Shown: one piece after another, positions 25,726 through 35,684 of the stretch
Numbering within the stretch: the stretch's first letter is position 1
How the letters are laid out: each line of letters opens with the position of its first letter
Assembly: GCA_017999435.1 (NCBI GenBank)
Contig: JAGNLV010000001.1
Span: forward strand, 218,501-282,500
From: Candidatus Zixiibacteriota bacterium
GTDB taxonomy: Bacteria; Zixibacteria; MSB-5A5; GN15; FEB-12
Length of the DNA stretch: 64,000 nucleotides
Direction of reading: 5' to 3'
Notes under the pieces: generated by a model
Databases searched by the model: none
Seen by the model: only the letters and a program-made list of their open reading frames with translations
Told to the model about the DNA's origin: nothing
Position numbers and translations under genes: made by a program

Positions 25726-26721
25726 TTAGGCATTCACGTTCTGTTTCTGCGTCTCGTCGTACTTCGACACGTCCATCCCGAACGACAACCCCATCTCCTC
25801 CAGGAGCGTGGAGATTTCGTTCAGCGACTTCCGCCCAAAATTCCGGTACTTCAGCATCTCCGGCTCGGTCTTGGTGACCAGGTCCCGGATCGTCTGGATG
25901 TTGGCCGCCCGCAGGCAGTTCGACGACCGGACCGACAGCTCCAGCTCGTCCACCCGCGTCCGCAGCAGATTGCGCACCCGCACCGTCTCCTCGTCCTCCT
26001 GCGGCTCCTCCTCCACCATCACCTCTTCGTCGAGGTGGATGAACAGCTGGAGGTGGTCCTTCAGCAGCTTGGCCCCATACGACAGCGCATCCTCGGGCGT
26101 GATCGAACCGTCGGTCGTGATCTCCATGATCAGGCGGTCGAAATCGGTCTTCTGCCCGACCCGGGTGTTCTCGACCTGGTAGGCCACCTTGATCACCGGC
26201 GAGAAGAGGGAATCGACGAAGATCGTCCCAACCGGGGCGTCGGCCCGCTTATTCTGCTCGGCGACGTTGTAGCTGCGGCCGGAGTCGATGTCGATCTCCA
26301 TTTCGAAGTCGATATCGCCGGTGATTTCGCAAATGTGCTGGTCGGGGTTGAGGATCTCGACTTCCGGGTTCTGCTCGAACATCCCGGCCGTGAGTTTCCC
26401 CTTCCCGTGGCGGCGAAGCGTGAGCGTGCGCATCTCATCGGCATGCATCCGCACCCGGATCTGCTTGACGTTGAGGACGATGTCGCTCACATCCTCATAG
26501 ACGCCCTCAACGCTGGAGAACTCGTGCAGGACGTTCCGTATCCGCATCGACACGACCGCCGCGCCCTGAATCGAGGAGAGCAGCACCCGCCGGAGACTGT
26601 TCCCCAGCGTCGTGCCGTACCCGCGCTCCAGCGGCTCGACGATAAACCGTGCGTAGTTCTCGTTGGCCGAGGACTGGTCGTTAACGACCTCTTTCGGCAT
26701 GGTCAATGGCTTCCACTTCAT
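25726..26721 (-). CDS. rpoA: RNA polymerase alpha subunit
   Basis: Scaffolds polymerase assembly and contacts activators and UP elements. The 331-residue protein has an N-terminal domain with [19 protein letters not shown] and a C-terminal domain with [20 protein letters not shown] and [14 protein letters not shown], joined by an acidic linker (about 233-247, [16 protein letters not shown]). Lies between rpsD and rplQ as in the standard alpha operon. Confidence 0.98.
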   Translation of the reverse strand: MKWKPLTMPKEVVNDQSSANENYARFIVEPLERGYGTTLGNSLRRVLLSSIQGAAVVSMRIRNVLHEFSSVEGVYEDVSDIVLNVKQIRVRMHADEMRTLTLRRHGKGKLTAGMFEQNPEVEILNPDQHICEITGDIDFEMEIDIDSGRSYNVAEQNKRADAPVGTIFVDSLFSPVIKVAYQVENTRVGQKTDFDRLIMEITTDGSITPEDALSYGAKLLKDHLQLFIHLDEEVMVEEEPQEDEETVRVRNLLRTRVDELELSVRSSNCLRAANIQTIRDLVTKTEPEMLKYRNFGRKSLNEISTLLEEMGLSFGMDVSKYDETQKQNVNA

Positions 26722-26743
26722 AGCTTGCTCGGCCCTCCCAACA

Positions 26744-27373
26744 TTACTTGGAGTACAGCTCTACGACCAATGACTCGTTCACCGTCAGCGGAATGTCCGA
26801 CCGCTTCGGCACTTCGAGCAGTTCGCCTTCGAGACTGGCCTTGTTCAGCCGCAGCCAGGGCAGGTCGCCGGCCCGGCCCACTTCCTTCAGGGAGGTATGA
26901 ATCAAGTCGAGATTCCGCGACTTTTCCTTAATCCGGATGACCTGGCCGGGACGGACGCTGTAGGCGGGAATGTCGACAATGCCGCCGTCGACCAGGACGT
27001 GCCGATGGCGGACGAGCTGGCGGGCGGCGTTGCGCGACGGTGCGAAGCCGAGCCGGTAGACGAGGTTGTCCAGGCGCGTCTCGAGCGACTGCAGAAGCAG
27101 TTCGCCGGTGACGCCCTTCTTCTGGGCCGCCTTCTCGAAGTAGTTGTGGAACTGGGTTTCGAGCAGTCCGTACAGCCGCCGAATCTTCTGTTTTTCGCGC
27201 AGCTGGAGGCCGTACGGCGAAATCTTCCGGCGGCGGCTCTGGCCGTGCTGCCCCGGCGGAAAAGGCCGCCGCTCGATGGCGCACTTGTCCGTCAGACAGC
27301 GCGCCCCCTTGAGGAACAGCTTCTCACCTTCCCGGCGACACAGTTTGCATTTCGAGTCACGATACCGTGCCAT
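26744..27373 (-). CDS. rpsD: Ribosomal protein S4
   Basis: Primary 16S-binding small-subunit protein, 209 residues. It is the zinc-binding form: Cys9, Cys12, Cys26 and Cys31 sit in [10 protein letters not shown] and [12 protein letters not shown]. The S4 RNA-binding domain follows ([20 protein letters not shown]). It lies between rpsK and rpoA. In many bacteria S4 represses its own operon; no leader structure is obvious here. Confidence 0.98.
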   Translation of the reverse strand: MARYRDSKCKLCRREGEKLFLKGARCLTDKCAIERRPFPPGQHGQSRRRKISPYGLQLREKQKIRRLYGLLETQFHNYFEKAAQKKGVTGELLLQSLETRLDNLVYRLGFAPSRNAARQLVRHRHVLVDGGIVDIPAYSVRPGQVIRIKEKSRNLDLIHTSLKEVGRAGDLPWLRLNKASLEGELLEVPKRSDIPLTVNESLVVELYSK

Positions 27374-27406
27374 TGGCTCTCCTATTTCCGACCACGTTTC
27401 ATTTGC

Positions 27407-27802
27407 TCACACGCGGCGCCGCTTGGGCGGGCGGCAGCCGTTATGGGGAATCGGGGTCACATCGCGGATGAGGGTGATCTCGAGACCGGCCGCCGAGAGC
27501 GAGCGGATAGCGGCTTCGCGGCCCGATCCCGGCCCCTTCACCCAGACCTCGACCCGCCGCAGCCCCTGGTCCATGGCCTCGCGCACAGCGCTGGCCGCGG
27601 CCTGCTGGGCCGCAAACGGCGTCGACTTCTTCGACCCCTTGAACCCCACCTTGCCGGCCGTCCCCCACGAGATCGCCCGACCCTGCGCATCGGTCAGCGT
27701 GATAATCGTATTGTTGAAAGTGGCCTTGATGTGGGCCACGCCGTTCGTATCAACCTTGCGGGACTTCTTTCTCGGTCGTCCCTTCTTTTTCGGTTCCGCC
27801 AC
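27407..27802 (-). CDS. rpsK: Ribosomal protein S11
   Basis: Small-subunit platform protein, 131 residues. Conserved blocks [20 protein letters not shown] and [20 protein letters not shown] are present, and the C-terminal [19 protein letters not shown] is typical. An extra Lys/Arg-rich N-terminus ([16 protein letters not shown]) is common. Gap to rpsD is 33 bases. Confidence 0.98.
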   Translation of the reverse strand: MAEPKKKGRPRKKSRKVDTNGVAHIKATFNNTIITLTDAQGRAISWGTAGKVGFKGSKKSTPFAAQQAAASAVREAMDQGLRRVEVWVKGPGSGREAAIRSLSAAGLEITLIRDVTPIPHNGCRPPKRRRV

Positions 27803-27823
27803 GACTGTTCTCCTCCGGGTCGC

Positions 27824-28210
27824 TTACTTCTTGCCAACAGGTTTTTTCTTGAGCCCGCCGATCGAGCGCCGCGGACCCTTGCGCGTCCGGGCGTTCGTCT
27901 TGGTCCGCTGTCCCCGCACGGGGAGGCCGCGCCGGTGGCGCAGGCCGCGGTAGCTGCCGATATCGATCAGCCGCTTGATGTTCATCTGGATCTCGCCGCG
28001 CAGCGACCCCTCGACGCTGTACTCGTTCTCGATGACCTGCCGCAGCTTCGTCACGTCCTCGTCGGTCAGCTGGTTGACCCGGGTGTCGGGATTCACTCCC
28101 GTCTTGGCGAGAATCAGCCTCGCCCGGTGCGGGCCGATCCCGTAGATGTAGGTCAGCCCGACCTCGATCCGCTTGTCCTTGGGAAGATCAACTCCGGCTA
28201 TACGTGCCAA
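27824..28210 (-). CDS. rpsM: Ribosomal protein S13
   Basis: Small-subunit head protein that contacts the large subunit and P-site tRNA, 128 residues. It starts [20 protein letters not shown], has [13 protein letters not shown], and ends with the basic tail [20 protein letters not shown] that reaches the decoding area. First of the rpsM-rpsK-rpsD-rpoA-rplQ set. Confidence 0.98.
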   Translation of the reverse strand: MARIAGVDLPKDKRIEVGLTYIYGIGPHRARLILAKTGVNPDTRVNQLTDEDVTKLRQVIENEYSVEGSLRGEIQMNIKRLIDIGSYRGLRHRRGLPVRGQRTKTNARTRKGPRRSIGGLKKKPVGKK

Positions 28211-28248
28211 TGGTTTTTCCTCACTTCTCTATCGCACACACACAATTC

Positions 28249-28365
28249 TCAACCCTGGCGCTGCTTGTGGCTGGGGTCGCGCTTGCAGATGACCCGGATC
28301 ACGCCATGGCGCCGAATGATCTTGCAGTACTCGCAGCGCTTCTTGACCGACGACTTGACTTTCAT
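28249..28365 (-). CDS. rpmJ: Ribosomal protein L36
   Basis: A 38-residue zinc-ribbon protein of the large subunit. The translation begins [20 protein letters not shown] and ends [12 protein letters not shown]; the ligands Cys11, Cys14, Cys27 and His33 are all present, so this is the zinc-dependent form. It sits between infA and rpsM, the usual place. Confidence 0.96.
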   Translation of the reverse strand: MKVKSSVKKRCEYCKIIRRHGVIRVICKRDPSHKQRQG

Positions 28366-28393
28366 ACCGACCACCGATCCCGTCTGGGGTTAC

Positions 28394-28612
28394 TCATTTA
28401 TAGCGATACGTGATCCGGCCGCGCGTGAGATCGTAGGGCGACAGTTCCAGCGTCACCTTGTCGCCGGGGAGGATCTTGATGAAATGCATCCGCATCTTCC
28501 CCGAAATGTGCGCCAGCACCACGTGTCCGTTGTCCAACTCCACTTTGAAAGTGGCGTTCGGCAGCGGCTCGATCACCCGGCCTTCCACCGTTATCGTCTC
28601 TTCTTTCGCCAT
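28394..28612 (-). CDS. infA: Translation initiation factor IF-1
   Basis: A 72-residue OB-fold factor that occupies the ribosomal A site during initiation. It starts [20 protein letters not shown], and [20 protein letters not shown] and [15 protein letters not shown] are family-typical. The longer open frame upstream is antisense to map; the ATG at 28612 lies 8 bases after the map stop. Confidence 0.98.
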   Translation of the reverse strand: MAKEETITVEGRVIEPLPNATFKVELDNGHVVLAHISGKMRMHFIKILPGDKVTLELSPYDLTRGRITYRYK

Positions 28613-28620
28613 ACGCTCCT

Positions 28621-29367
28621 TTAGGCCGCCGTGAGGATCCGCGGGCCGTCCGGGCCCACCGCGACGGTGTGTTCGAAATGGGCCGACGGACGTCCGTCCG
28701 CCGTCACCACCGTCCACCCGTCCGGCAGCGTCCTGACCTCGTACGTCCCCATGTTGATCATCGGTTCGATCGCGATGACCATTCCCGCCTCGAGCACCGG
28801 GCCGTCAGCGGGCGAGCCGAAATTGGGCACCTGCGGCTCCTCATGCATGGCGCGGCCGATGCCGTGGCCGACCAGTTGGCGCACCACACCGTATCCCTGC
28901 GACTCCGCCACCTGCTGGATGGCCGCCGATACCGCGCCTAATCTATTCCCTTTTCGCGCCTTGTCAATACCGGCGTGGAGCGCTTTCAGCGTCCACTCCA
29001 TGAGCCGCCGCTTCTCCTCCGACACCTCGCCGATGCCGAAGGTCCGCGCCGAGTCCCCGTAGTAGTCATCCACGATCGCGCCGATATCGACCGACACGAT
29101 CACCCCCTCCTCGATCACCCGTTTCCCCGGAATTCCGTGCACGACCTCGTCGTCGATCGAAATGCACGCCGAGGCCGGGAATCCCTGGTACCCCTTGAAG
29201 GCCGGGATCGCTCCCTCGGCCCGGATGAAGTCCTCGATGAGGCGGTCGAGCTGCCCGGTCGTCATTCCCGGCCGGATGACGGTGCCGACCATGTCGAGCG
29301 TCCGCCCGACCACCCGGCCCGCCCGGGCCATCACCTCGATCTGTTCCGCCGTCTTCAGCACTATCAC
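28621..29367 (-). CDS. map: Methionine aminopeptidase type I
   Basis: Removes the initiator Met from nascent proteins. The 248-residue protein has the metal ligands in the usual places: the Asp of [20 protein letters not shown], the His of [16 protein letters not shown], and the Glu residues of [10 protein letters not shown] and FEHTVAV. It starts at GTG 29367 (GTG ATA GTG CTG AAG) with GGAAG eight bases upstream; an in-frame GTG two codons later is an alternative. The frame's upstream extension belongs to the antisense of adk. Between adk and infA, as in many bacteria. Confidence 0.96.
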   Translation of the reverse strand: MIVLKTAEQIEVMARAGRVVGRTLDMVGTVIRPGMTTGQLDRLIEDFIRAEGAIPAFKGYQGFPASACISIDDEVVHGIPGKRVIEEGVIVSVDIGAIVDDYYGDSARTFGIGEVSEEKRRLMEWTLKALHAGIDKARKGNRLGAVSAAIQQVAESQGYGVVRQLVGHGIGRAMHEEPQVPNFGSPADGPVLEAGMVIAIEPMINMGTYEVRTLPDGWTVVTADGRPSAHFEHTVAVGPDGPRILTAA

Positions 29368-29383
29368 AAACGTCGCTTCCGTC

Positions 29384-30037
29384 CTATTTTCGCGCCCCGA
29401 CGATGTCGAGCAGGTCGGCAAACACCGCCTCGGGCGGCTGTTCCCCCTGCACCTCGACCAGAATGGCCGCCGCCCGGTAGAAATCTTCGATCGGCCGCGT
29501 CTGTTTCTTGTACACATCCAGTCGCCGGCGCACGACCTCGGGCTGGTCGTCCGGGCGCCGCTCCAGGGCCGCGCCCTCCGCGTCGCACCGGCCCTCCCGC
29601 CGGGGCATGTGGTGCGGGTAGTTGTAGGTCGCCTGGCAGGACGGGCAGAACCACCGCCCCGACAGCCGCCGCACCACTTCCTCGTCCGACACGGCCAGGA
29701 GGACGGCCGCATCGAGTTCCTTGCCATTGCCGTTCAGCATATCCCGCAGCGCCTCCGCCTGCGGCACCGTCCGCGGAAACCCGTCCAGAATGAATCCGTG
29801 GTCGAGTTCCCCGGCCCGGATGGTCGCCTCGATCAATCCCACGAGGAGCGCATCCGGGACGAGTTCCCCGCGCTCCATATACCCTCGCGCTTTTCGGCCC
29901 AGCTCGGTCCCGGTGCTCACCGCGGCGCGCAGCAGGTCCCCGGTCGACAGGTAGCGGATCTTCATCTCCGCCGCCAGCTTCGCCGCCTGCGTCCCTTTGC
30001 CCGATCCGGGCGGGCCGAGAAACACGAGATGCCTCAT
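29384..30037 (-). CDS. adk: Adenylate kinase
   Basis: Interconverts AMP, ATP and ADP. The 217-residue long-form enzyme begins MRHLVFLGPPGSGKGTQAAK (P-loop 8-16), with GFPRTVPQAE and an inserted LID domain. The LID keeps three cysteines of a zinc site (Cys131, Cys134, Cys151: FCPSCQATYNYP and GRCDAEG) with Glu154 at the fourth place instead of Cys. The ATG at 30037 overlaps the secY stop (TGATG); a GTG one codon upstream is also possible. Confidence 0.96.
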   Translation of the reverse strand: MRHLVFLGPPGSGKGTQAAKLAAEMKIRYLSTGDLLRAAVSTGTELGRKARGYMERGELVPDALLVGLIEATIRAGELDHGFILDGFPRTVPQAEALRDMLNGNGKELDAAVLLAVSDEEVVRRLSGRWFCPSCQATYNYPHHMPRREGRCDAEGAALERRPDDQPEVVRRRLDVYKKQTRPIEDFYRAAAILVEVQGEQPPEAVFADLLDIVGARK

Positions 30038-31347
30038 CACATGGACCTTCCCCGGATTCGCCCTTTCTTCATGAACCCGTCGTAGTGCCGCATGATCAGG
30101 TGCGACTCGATCTGCTGGAGGGTGTCGAGGGCCACGCCGACCACGATGAGGAGCCCGGTGCCGCCGAAGAAGAAGTTCACGTTGAACTGGCCGATGAGCA
30201 CCCAGGGGAGGATGGCGATGGCGGCGAAGAAGATGGCGCCCGGCAGAGTAATCCGGGTGAGGATTTTCTCAATATAGTCGGCGGTGTTCTTGCCCGGCCG
30301 AATGCCTGGAATGTACCCGCCGTTCTTGCGCATGTTGTCGGCGATCTCCATGGGGTTGAACACGATCGCCGTGTAGAAGTAGGCGAAGAAGATGATGATC
30401 ACCCCATAGATGAGGGAGTACCAGAGGCCGCCCGGCGCCAGCCACACCGCCACCAGGTTCTGCACCCAGTCGGTGTTGGGGAACAGCTGCGCGACGGTCG
30501 AGGGGAGAAACATGATCGACTGGGCGAAGATGATCGGGATGACGCCGGCCGAGTTCACCGACAACGGCAGGTGCGTCGTCGCCCCGCCGAACACCCGGCG
30601 GCCCACCACCTTGCGCGGATACTGCACCGGCACCCGGCGCTGCGCCCGCGTCACCAGAATGACCGCCGCGATCACGGCCACCATGGCCGCCAGCATGATC
30701 GCGCCCACGAACAGGTTGCGTGACCCGTGCCACACCAGCAGCACTTCCTGCACCACGGCCTCAGGGAAGCGCGCGATGATCCCGATGAAAATGATCAGCG
30801 AAATACCGTTCCCGATCCCCCGCTCCGTGATCTGCTCGCCGAGCCACATGATGAAAATCGTGCCGCTCGTGAACGTGAGGATGGTGAGGGGGATGAACGC
30901 CGCCGTGTTCATGTGCACGGCCGAGACGCCCGCCGCGCTCTTGATGGTCGTTAAGTACCCCGCCGTCCCCCACGCCTGGAGCGCGGCAATGAGCACGGTC
31001 AGGTACCGCGTGTACTGCGTGATCTTGCGCCGCCCCTCCTCGCCCTCGCGCTGCAGCCGCTGGAGGTACGGCACCACCGCGCCGAGGAGCTGGAGCATAA
31101 TCGAGGCCGAGATGTAGGGCATGATGCCCATGGCGAAAATAGTCGCCTTGGCGAAGGCCCCGCCCACGAACAGGTCGAACAGCCCGAAGATGGTGTTGTT
31201 GGCCAGCACCGAGGCCAGGATGCTGCCGTCGATCCCGGGCGTGGGGATGTGTCCGCCGATGCGGTAGACGACGAGCAGCGCGAGGGTGTAGAAGATCCGT
31301 CTTCGCAACTCCTCGACTTTGAACACCGATCTGAACTTATCTATCAA
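30037..31347 (-). CDS. secY: Protein translocase subunit SecY
   Basis: Channel subunit of the Sec translocase, 436 residues with ten predicted membrane helices. Family features: RRIFYTLALLVVYRIGGHIP, the plug-region IDGSILASVL, GIGNGISLIIFIGIIARFPE and the C-terminal loop IRPGKNTADYIEKILTRITL. It overlaps rplO by 4 bases and touches adk at its end, so the three are translationally coupled. Confidence 0.98.
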   Translation of the reverse strand: MIDKFRSVFKVEELRRRIFYTLALLVVYRIGGHIPTPGIDGSILASVLANNTIFGLFDLFVGGAFAKATIFAMGIMPYISASIMLQLLGAVVPYLQRLQREGEEGRRKITQYTRYLTVLIAALQAWGTAGYLTTIKSAAGVSAVHMNTAAFIPLTILTFTSGTIFIMWLGEQITERGIGNGISLIIFIGIIARFPEAVVQEVLLVWHGSRNLFVGAIMLAAMVAVIAAVILVTRAQRRVPVQYPRKVVGRRVFGGATTHLPLSVNSAGVIPIIFAQSIMFLPSTVAQLFPNTDWVQNLVAVWLAPGGLWYSLIYGVIIIFFAYFYTAIVFNPMEIADNMRKNGGYIPGIRPGKNTADYIEKILTRITLPGAIFFAAIAILPWVLIGQFNVNFFFGGTGLLIVVGVALDTLQQIESHLIMRHYDGFMKKGRIRGRSM

Positions 31348-31784
31348 GACAGCACCTCGGCTTTTCCGCCGGCGGCTTCGATCTTGCTGGCCGCCGACTT
31401 ACTGAACGCCGCCGCTTTGACCGTGTACGCCTTCTCCACCGTCCCGTCCCCCAGCACTTTCACCGGTACGGCCGTTGTCTTGATCAGGCCCGCCGCGAGC
31501 ATCGTATCGGGCGTCACCTCGCCCGCCTCGAGGCGCGCGAGGTCGGACAGGTTGATCACCTGCCAGGTCTTCTTGAAGATATTGGTGAAACCGAATTTGG
31601 GCAGGCGCCGTGCGAGCGGCATCTGGCCGCCTTCGCGCCAGGCTTCGCGCTTGAAGCCGCTCCGCGCCCCGGCCCCCTTGTGGCCGCGTCCCGAGGTTTT
31701 CCCCAGGCCGCTGCCCGAGCCGCGTCCCACCCGCCTGCGCGTCTTTCTTGCCCCTTTCGGCGGTTTCAACGTATGCAGTTCCAT
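31344..31784 (-). CDS. rplO: Ribosomal protein L15
   Basis: Large-subunit protein, 146 residues from the ATG at 31784 (MELHTLKPPKGARKTRRRVG). The Gly-rich GRGSGSGLGKTSGRGHKGAG loop that threads into 23S RNA and the GFKREAWREGGQMPLARRLP block are typical. A GTG one codon upstream exists but ATG is more likely. It overlaps secY by 4 bases. Confidence 0.97.
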   Translation of the reverse strand: MELHTLKPPKGARKTRRRVGRGSGSGLGKTSGRGHKGAGARSGFKREAWREGGQMPLARRLPKFGFTNIFKKTWQVINLSDLARLEAGEVTPDTMLAAGLIKTTAVPVKVLGDGTVEKAYTVKAAAFSKSAASKIEAAGGKAEVLS

Positions 31785-31793
31785 CACTCGCCT

Positions 31794-31982
31794 CTATTTT
31801 TCGTCGATCTCTTCCACCGTCACGAGATAGCGGACGGCGCGGATCATACCGCGGATCTGCGGCGTGTCGTTGTGGATGACGGACCGCCGGATTTTGCCGA
31901 GCCCCAGCGCCTCGATGGTGCGTTTGTGCGGCTCCTTGCGGTCGATCGTGCTTCTGATCTGCGTCACTCTAAGCTTGCCCAT
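31794..31982 (-). CDS. rpmD: Ribosomal protein L30
   Basis: A 62-residue large-subunit protein: [55 protein letters not shown]. The ATG at 31982 follows GAGAGGAC and gives the normal length; the upstream extension (MPAERTTA) is not part of the family. Between rpsE and rplO. Confidence 0.97.
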   Translation of the reverse strand: MGKLRVTQIRSTIDRKEPHKRTIEALGLGKIRRSVIHNDTPQIRGMIRAVRYLVTVEEIDEK

Positions 31983-32008
31983 TGCGGTCGTCCTCTCTGC
32001 CGGCACGC

Positions 32009-32491
32009 CTACTCGGCCTGGCGCGCCTTGACTTCCTGTTCGCGCGTCTGCAGGGCGGCCAACCCGTTCAGCGTCGCCTTGACCATGTTGTGCGGGTTGC
32101 GGCTCCCCAGCGTCTTGGCCAGGATGTCCTGAATACCCACCGACTCGAGCACGGCCCGCACGGCGCCGCCGGCGATCACGCCGGTGCCGGGCGAGGCCGG
32201 CCGCATGACCACCCGGGTGGCGCCGAACTCGCCGTCGATCCGGTGCGGGATCGTCCCCTTGAGCAGGTTCACGGAGGTCATGTTCTTGCGCGCCGCCTCC
32301 GTCCCCTTGCGGATCGCATCGGATACCTCGGGGGCCTTGCCGTGGCCCACGCCGACCCGGCCGTTCTTGTCGCCAACCGCCACCAGCGCGGTAAACGAAA
32401 ACCGCCGGCCGCCCTTGACCACTTTCGCCACCCGCTTGACCGAGATTACCTTTTCCTCGAGTTCGAGGTTTTCCATCTCAAAACGCGCCAA
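32009..32491 (-). CDS. rpsE: Ribosomal protein S5
   Basis: Small-subunit protein important for fidelity and mRNA entry, 160 residues. [20 protein letters not shown] and [20 protein letters not shown] are conserved, and the C-terminal domain has [20 protein letters not shown]. Next to rplR and rpmD as in the spc operon. Confidence 0.98.
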   Translation of the reverse strand: MARFEMENLELEEKVISVKRVAKVVKGGRRFSFTALVAVGDKNGRVGVGHGKAPEVSDAIRKGTEAARKNMTSVNLLKGTIPHRIDGEFGATRVVMRPASPGTGVIAGGAVRAVLESVGIQDILAKTLGSRNPHNMVKATLNGLAALQTREQEVKARQAE

Positions 32492-32529
32492 TCTGCACCT
32501 CAGCTTGTCCTATGCACACTTATTCGTTA

Positions 32530-32904
32530 TCAGAACTTCAGGCCACCCGAGCGCGCCCCCTCCGCGACCGCTTTGACCCGGCCGTGGTAGCGGAATCGGT
32601 TGCGGTCGAAGACCACCGCCTCGATCCCCTTCGCCTTCGCCTCGCGCGCGATCACTTCGCCCACTTTCCGCGCCACTTCGGACTTGGTCATCTCCGGCTT
32701 GAGCTCGGAGAGGACGTTTTTGGAATTGGAGGCGGCCGCCGCGAGCGTCACCGCGTGGACGTCGTCGACAATCTGCACGAACACGTTCTTCAGCGACTTC
32801 GCGACCGTCAGGCGCGGGCACGCCGAGGTTCCCGACAGCTTGCCCCGCACCCGCTGGCGGCGGCGTTCCGCCCGCTTGAACTTCTTGACACTCTTTCCAG
32901 CCAT
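32530..32904 (-). CDS. rplR: Ribosomal protein L18
   Basis: 5S-rRNA-binding large-subunit protein, 124 residues. It has the basic N-terminus [38 protein letters not shown], and the C-terminal [20 protein letters not shown]. The core is standard. Between rplF and rpsE. Confidence 0.97.
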   Translation of the reverse strand: MAGKSVKKFKRAERRRQRVRGKLSGTSACPRLTVAKSLKNVFVQIVDDVHAVTLAAAASNSKNVLSELKPEMTKSEVARKVGEVIAREAKAKGIEAVVFDRNRFRYHGRVKAVAEGARSGGLKF

Positions 32905-32918
32905 TTCCGTCTACTCTC

Positions 32919-33458
32919 TTATCCGGCGGTCTTCCCGGCCTTCGTCCGCACGTGTTCGCCGGCGTACCGGACACCCTTGCCCTTGTACGGCTCCGGTTTC
33001 CGGAACGACCGAATCTTCGCCGCCACCTGGCCGACGAGTTGCTTGTCTATCCCCGAGACCCTGACTTTGCCCTCTTTGGGCACGGCTTCGACAGTCACGC
33101 CCTCCGGCGGGGTGAGGACCACCGGGTGCGAGTACCCGAGGTACATCACGAGGTGCCGGCCGCGGTTTTCGGCGCGGTAGCCGACGCCGACAATTTCGAG
33201 TTCGCGGGTGAACCCCTGGGTCACTCCCACGACCATGTTGTGCAGGAGCGCCCGCGTGAGGCCGTGGAGGGCCCGGTGTTTCTTCAGATCGCTCGGGCGG
33301 GCGACGACAATCTGGTTGTGGTCCAGGCTGGCCGTCATGTCCGGGTGCACCTCCAGAGTGAGGCTGCCCTTCGGCCCCTTGATCGTCACCTGGCGCCCGG
33401 TGATGCTCACCGTCGCCTTGTCCGGCACAGCGATCGGCTGCTTGCCAATTCGCGACAT
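32919..33458 (-). CDS. rplF: Ribosomal protein L6
   Basis: Large-subunit protein near the factor-binding region, 179 residues from the ATG at 33458 (MSRIGKQPIAVPDKATVSIT). Two L6 repeats are readable, ending in RSFRKPEPYKGKGVRYAGEH. The frame extends upstream over the end of rpsH, but the Cys/Arg-rich extension is spurious. Confidence 0.98.
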   Translation of the reverse strand: MSRIGKQPIAVPDKATVSITGRQVTIKGPKGSLTLEVHPDMTASLDHNQIVVARPSDLKKHRALHGLTRALLHNMVVGVTQGFTRELEIVGVGYRAENRGRHLVMYLGYSHPVVLTPPEGVTVEAVPKEGKVRVSGIDKQLVGQVAAKIRSFRKPEPYKGKGVRYAGEHVRTKAGKTAG

Positions 33459-33471
33459 CTCTCGTCCTTTC

Positions 33472-33873
33472 CTACCAGCAGCGCAGCAGCACTTCGCCGC
33501 CCACGCCTTTCCGGGCCGCCTCAAAGTTCGTCATCACGCCGCTCGACGTCGAGAGCACCAGCATGCCGCGCGTGTTGAACGTCGACTGCCGCACCGTCTC
33601 CGCGTCGAAGTACCGCCGCAGGCCCGGCCGCGACAGGCGCTGGATTCCTTTGAGCACCGGCGTGTCGCCGGCCACGTAGCGCAGGTAGACCCGGAGGATT
33701 CCCTGCTTGTTGTCCGGCAGGTCGACGACGTCCTTGATGAAGCGGTGCTCGCGGAGAATCCGCACCACCTCGCGCTTGAGGTTCGACGCGGGCACATCGA
33801 CCGCATTCTTCTTCGCTTTCGACCCGTTCCGGATGCGCGTGAGAAGATCGGCTATCGGATCTGTCATGCTCAT
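33472..33873 (-). CDS. rpsH: Ribosomal protein S8
   Basis: Central-domain 16S-binding protein, 133 residues. It starts MSMTDPIADLLTRIRNGSKA and ends with the conserved LSTSSGVMTNFEAARKGVGG, EVLLRCW. Known in other bacteria as the spc-operon autorepressor; no operator structure was identified here. Lies 22 bases after rpsN. Confidence 0.98.
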   Translation of the reverse strand: MSMTDPIADLLTRIRNGSKAKKNAVDVPASNLKREVVRILREHRFIKDVVDLPDNKQGILRVYLRYVAGDTPVLKGIQRLSRPGLRRYFDAETVRQSTFNTRGMLVLSTSSGVMTNFEAARKGVGGEVLLRCW

Positions 33874-33895
33874 TGTGCTTTCGCTCCCAGTTTCC

Positions 33896-34081
33896 TCACC
33901 AGCTGGCTTTCACCACGCCGGGCAATTCGCCGGCCAGGGCGAGCTGCCGGAAACAGATCCGGCACAGCCCGAAGCGGCGCAGGTAGGCCCGCGGACGGCC
34001 GCACCGGCGGCACCGGTGGTACGCCCGCACCTGGAATTTCGGCTTACGGTTCGACTTCTCTATGAGGGATTTCTTCGCCAT
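33896..34081 (-). CDS. rpsN: Ribosomal protein S14, zinc type
   Basis: A 61-residue short, zinc-binding S14 (type Z). Cys24, Cys27, Cys40 and Cys43 lie in [14 protein letters not shown] and [12 protein letters not shown]. The sequence ends [11 protein letters not shown] as in the family. It sits between rplE and rpsH with small gaps. Confidence 0.97.
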   Translation of the reverse strand: MAKKSLIEKSNRKPKFQVRAYHRCRRCGRPRAYLRRFGLCRICFRQLALAGELPGVVKASW

Positions 34082-34088
34082 GTCACCT

Positions 34089-34628
34089 CTACTTGCGGAA
34101 CGGCATTCCCAGCTCCTCGAGCAGCTGACGGGCCTCCTGGTCCGTCCGCGCCGTCGTCGCGATCGAAATGTTCATCCCGCGCACTTTATCCACCTTGTCC
34201 AGATCGATCTCCGGAAAGATCAACTGCTCTTTCAATCCGAGATTGTAGTTCCCCCGCCCGTCGAACGACTTCGGGTTCACGCCGCGGAAGTCGCGGATGC
34301 GGGGGATGGCGACGTTGACGAGGCGGTCGAGAAAATCGTACATCGCGTCCCGCCGCAAAGTCACCGTGCACCCGATCGGCATTCCCTTGCGCAGCTTGAA
34401 ATTCGAGATGCTCTTGCGGGCCCGCGTCACGAGCGGCTTGCGCCCCGTGATTTTCGCCAGGTCCTCCACGGCCGCGTCGAGCGCCTTCGAGTTGTCCGTC
34501 GCCTCTCCCACGCCGATATTCACCGTCACGTGCGTGATGCGCGGCACCTGCATGATCGACCGGTAGCCGTTCTGCTTCATCAGCTTCGGCACCACTTCCT
34601 TCTGGTAGAGCTCTCTGTACCTCGCCAT
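34089..34628 (-). CDS. rplE: Ribosomal protein L5
   Basis: 5S-rRNA- and P-site-associated large-subunit protein, 179 residues. The true start is the ATG at 34628 ([20 protein letters not shown]); the longer open frame upstream runs antisense-like through rplX and rplN. Conserved blocks: [60 protein letters not shown], and the ending [14 protein letters not shown]. Confidence 0.98.
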   Translation of the reverse strand: MARYRELYQKEVVPKLMKQNGYRSIMQVPRITHVTVNIGVGEATDNSKALDAAVEDLAKITGRKPLVTRARKSISNFKLRKGMPIGCTVTLRRDAMYDFLDRLVNVAIPRIRDFRGVNPKSFDGRGNYNLGLKEQLIFPEIDLDKVDKVRGMNISIATTARTDQEARQLLEELGMPFRK

Positions 34629-34639
34629 CGCCGTTTTCC

Positions 34640-34957
34640 TTAGATCTCCTCGCCCGTCTTCACATCGATCCGGACGCGCCGCTTGCGGCCGTCTTCTTCC
34701 GTGGTCCGGACCCCCAGCCGCGCCGGGCCGCCCGACGAGGCATTGTACACGGCGAGGTTGCTCAGGTGAATCGGACCTTCCATCGTCACCACCCCGCCCT
34801 TCGGGTTCCGCTGGGTCGGCCGCTGGTGCCGCTTGTGCATGCGCACGCCTTCCACCACCGCCGTCCCCTTCTTCGGGTACACGTGGAGCACCCGGCCGGT
34901 TTTCCCTTTGTCCTCTCCGCAGAGGACGTAGACCGTATCGCCTTTCTTGATTCGCAT
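34640..34957 (-). CDS. rplX: Ribosomal protein L24
   Basis: Assembly-initiator protein of the large subunit, 105 residues. The KOW motif is clear ([20 protein letters not shown]), followed by [20 protein letters not shown] and the [11 protein letters not shown] block. Between rplN and rplE. Confidence 0.98.
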   Translation of the reverse strand: MRIKKGDTVYVLCGEDKGKTGRVLHVYPKKGTAVVEGVRMHKRHQRPTQRNPKGGVVTMEGPIHLSNLAVYNASSGGPARLGVRTTEEDGRKRRVRIDVKTGEEI

Positions 34958-34975
34958 ACGCTGCTCTTCCTCCGC

Positions 34976-35341
34976 CTACAACACCTCGGGGGCGAGGGAG
35001 ACGATCTTCATGAATTTCTTCTCGCGCAGTTCGCGGGCCACGGGCCCGAAGATGCGGGTGCCCCGGGGCTCGAGCTGGTCGTTGATGATCACGGCCGCGT
35101 TGTCCGAGAACCGGATGAGCGAGCCGTCCTTGCGCCGCAGGGACGCTTTCGTGCGCACGACCACCGCCCGGCAGACCTCCGACTTCTTCACCGTCCCCCC
35201 GGGGATCGCCTCCTTCACCGCGACCACAATGACGTCGCCGATCGAGGCATACTTCTTGCGTCCCCCGAGGATGCGGAAGCACATCACCTTTTTCGCGCCG
35301 GAGTTGTCGGCCACGTTCAATATCGTATATTCCTGCACCAT
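34976..35341 (-). CDS. rplN: Ribosomal protein L14
   Basis: Large-subunit protein at the intersubunit bridge, 121 residues of usual length. Conserved: [78 protein letters not shown]. Between rpsQ and rplX. Confidence 0.98.
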   Translation of the reverse strand: MVQEYTILNVADNSGAKKVMCFRILGGRKKYASIGDVIVVAVKEAIPGGTVKKSEVCRAVVVRTKASLRRKDGSLIRFSDNAAVIINDQLEPRGTRIFGPVARELREKKFMKIVSLAPEVL

Positions 35342-35392
35342 CTCTACTCACCTCTGCGGCGCCCGGCCTGTGCCAAGGGCCATCCGGCCGCG

Positions 35393-35659
35393 CTACTTGG
35401 CCCGTTCTACGATCTCGATCAGGCGCCAGCGCTTCTTGTGCGACAGCCGCCGCGTCTCCATTACCCGCACCAGGTCGCCCGGCCGGGCGTCGTTGTTCTC
35501 ATCGTGCGCGTACAGCTTGGTCGTCGACTTTGACGTCTTATTGTAGAGCGCGTGGGGACGCGTCCGGTCCAGCCGCACCACGATCGTCTTGTTCATCTTG
35601 TCCGACACGACCGTCCCCTGACGGATCTTGCGGTGGTTTCTCTCAACCGTTTCTGCCAT
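35393..35659 (-). CDS. rpsQ: Ribosomal protein S17
   Basis: 16S-binding OB-fold protein, 88 residues. [20 protein letters not shown], the [20 protein letters not shown] block and [18 protein letters not shown] match the family. Between rpmC and rplN. Confidence 0.97.
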   Translation of the reverse strand: MAETVERNHRKIRQGTVVSDKMNKTIVVRLDRTRPHALYNKTSKSTTKLYAHDENNDARPGDLVRVMETRRLSHKKRWRLIEIVERAK

Positions 35660-35684
35660 CTGCCATTCCTCTCAGCGATCCCGC

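Noticed and set aside
34629-35351. Possible fusion or frameshift upstream of rplE, with similar extensions at map, rplW and rplF
   Set aside because: The extensions are out-of-frame readings of the upstream ribosomal genes. Each gene has a proper start and normal length, so no frameshift is needed.
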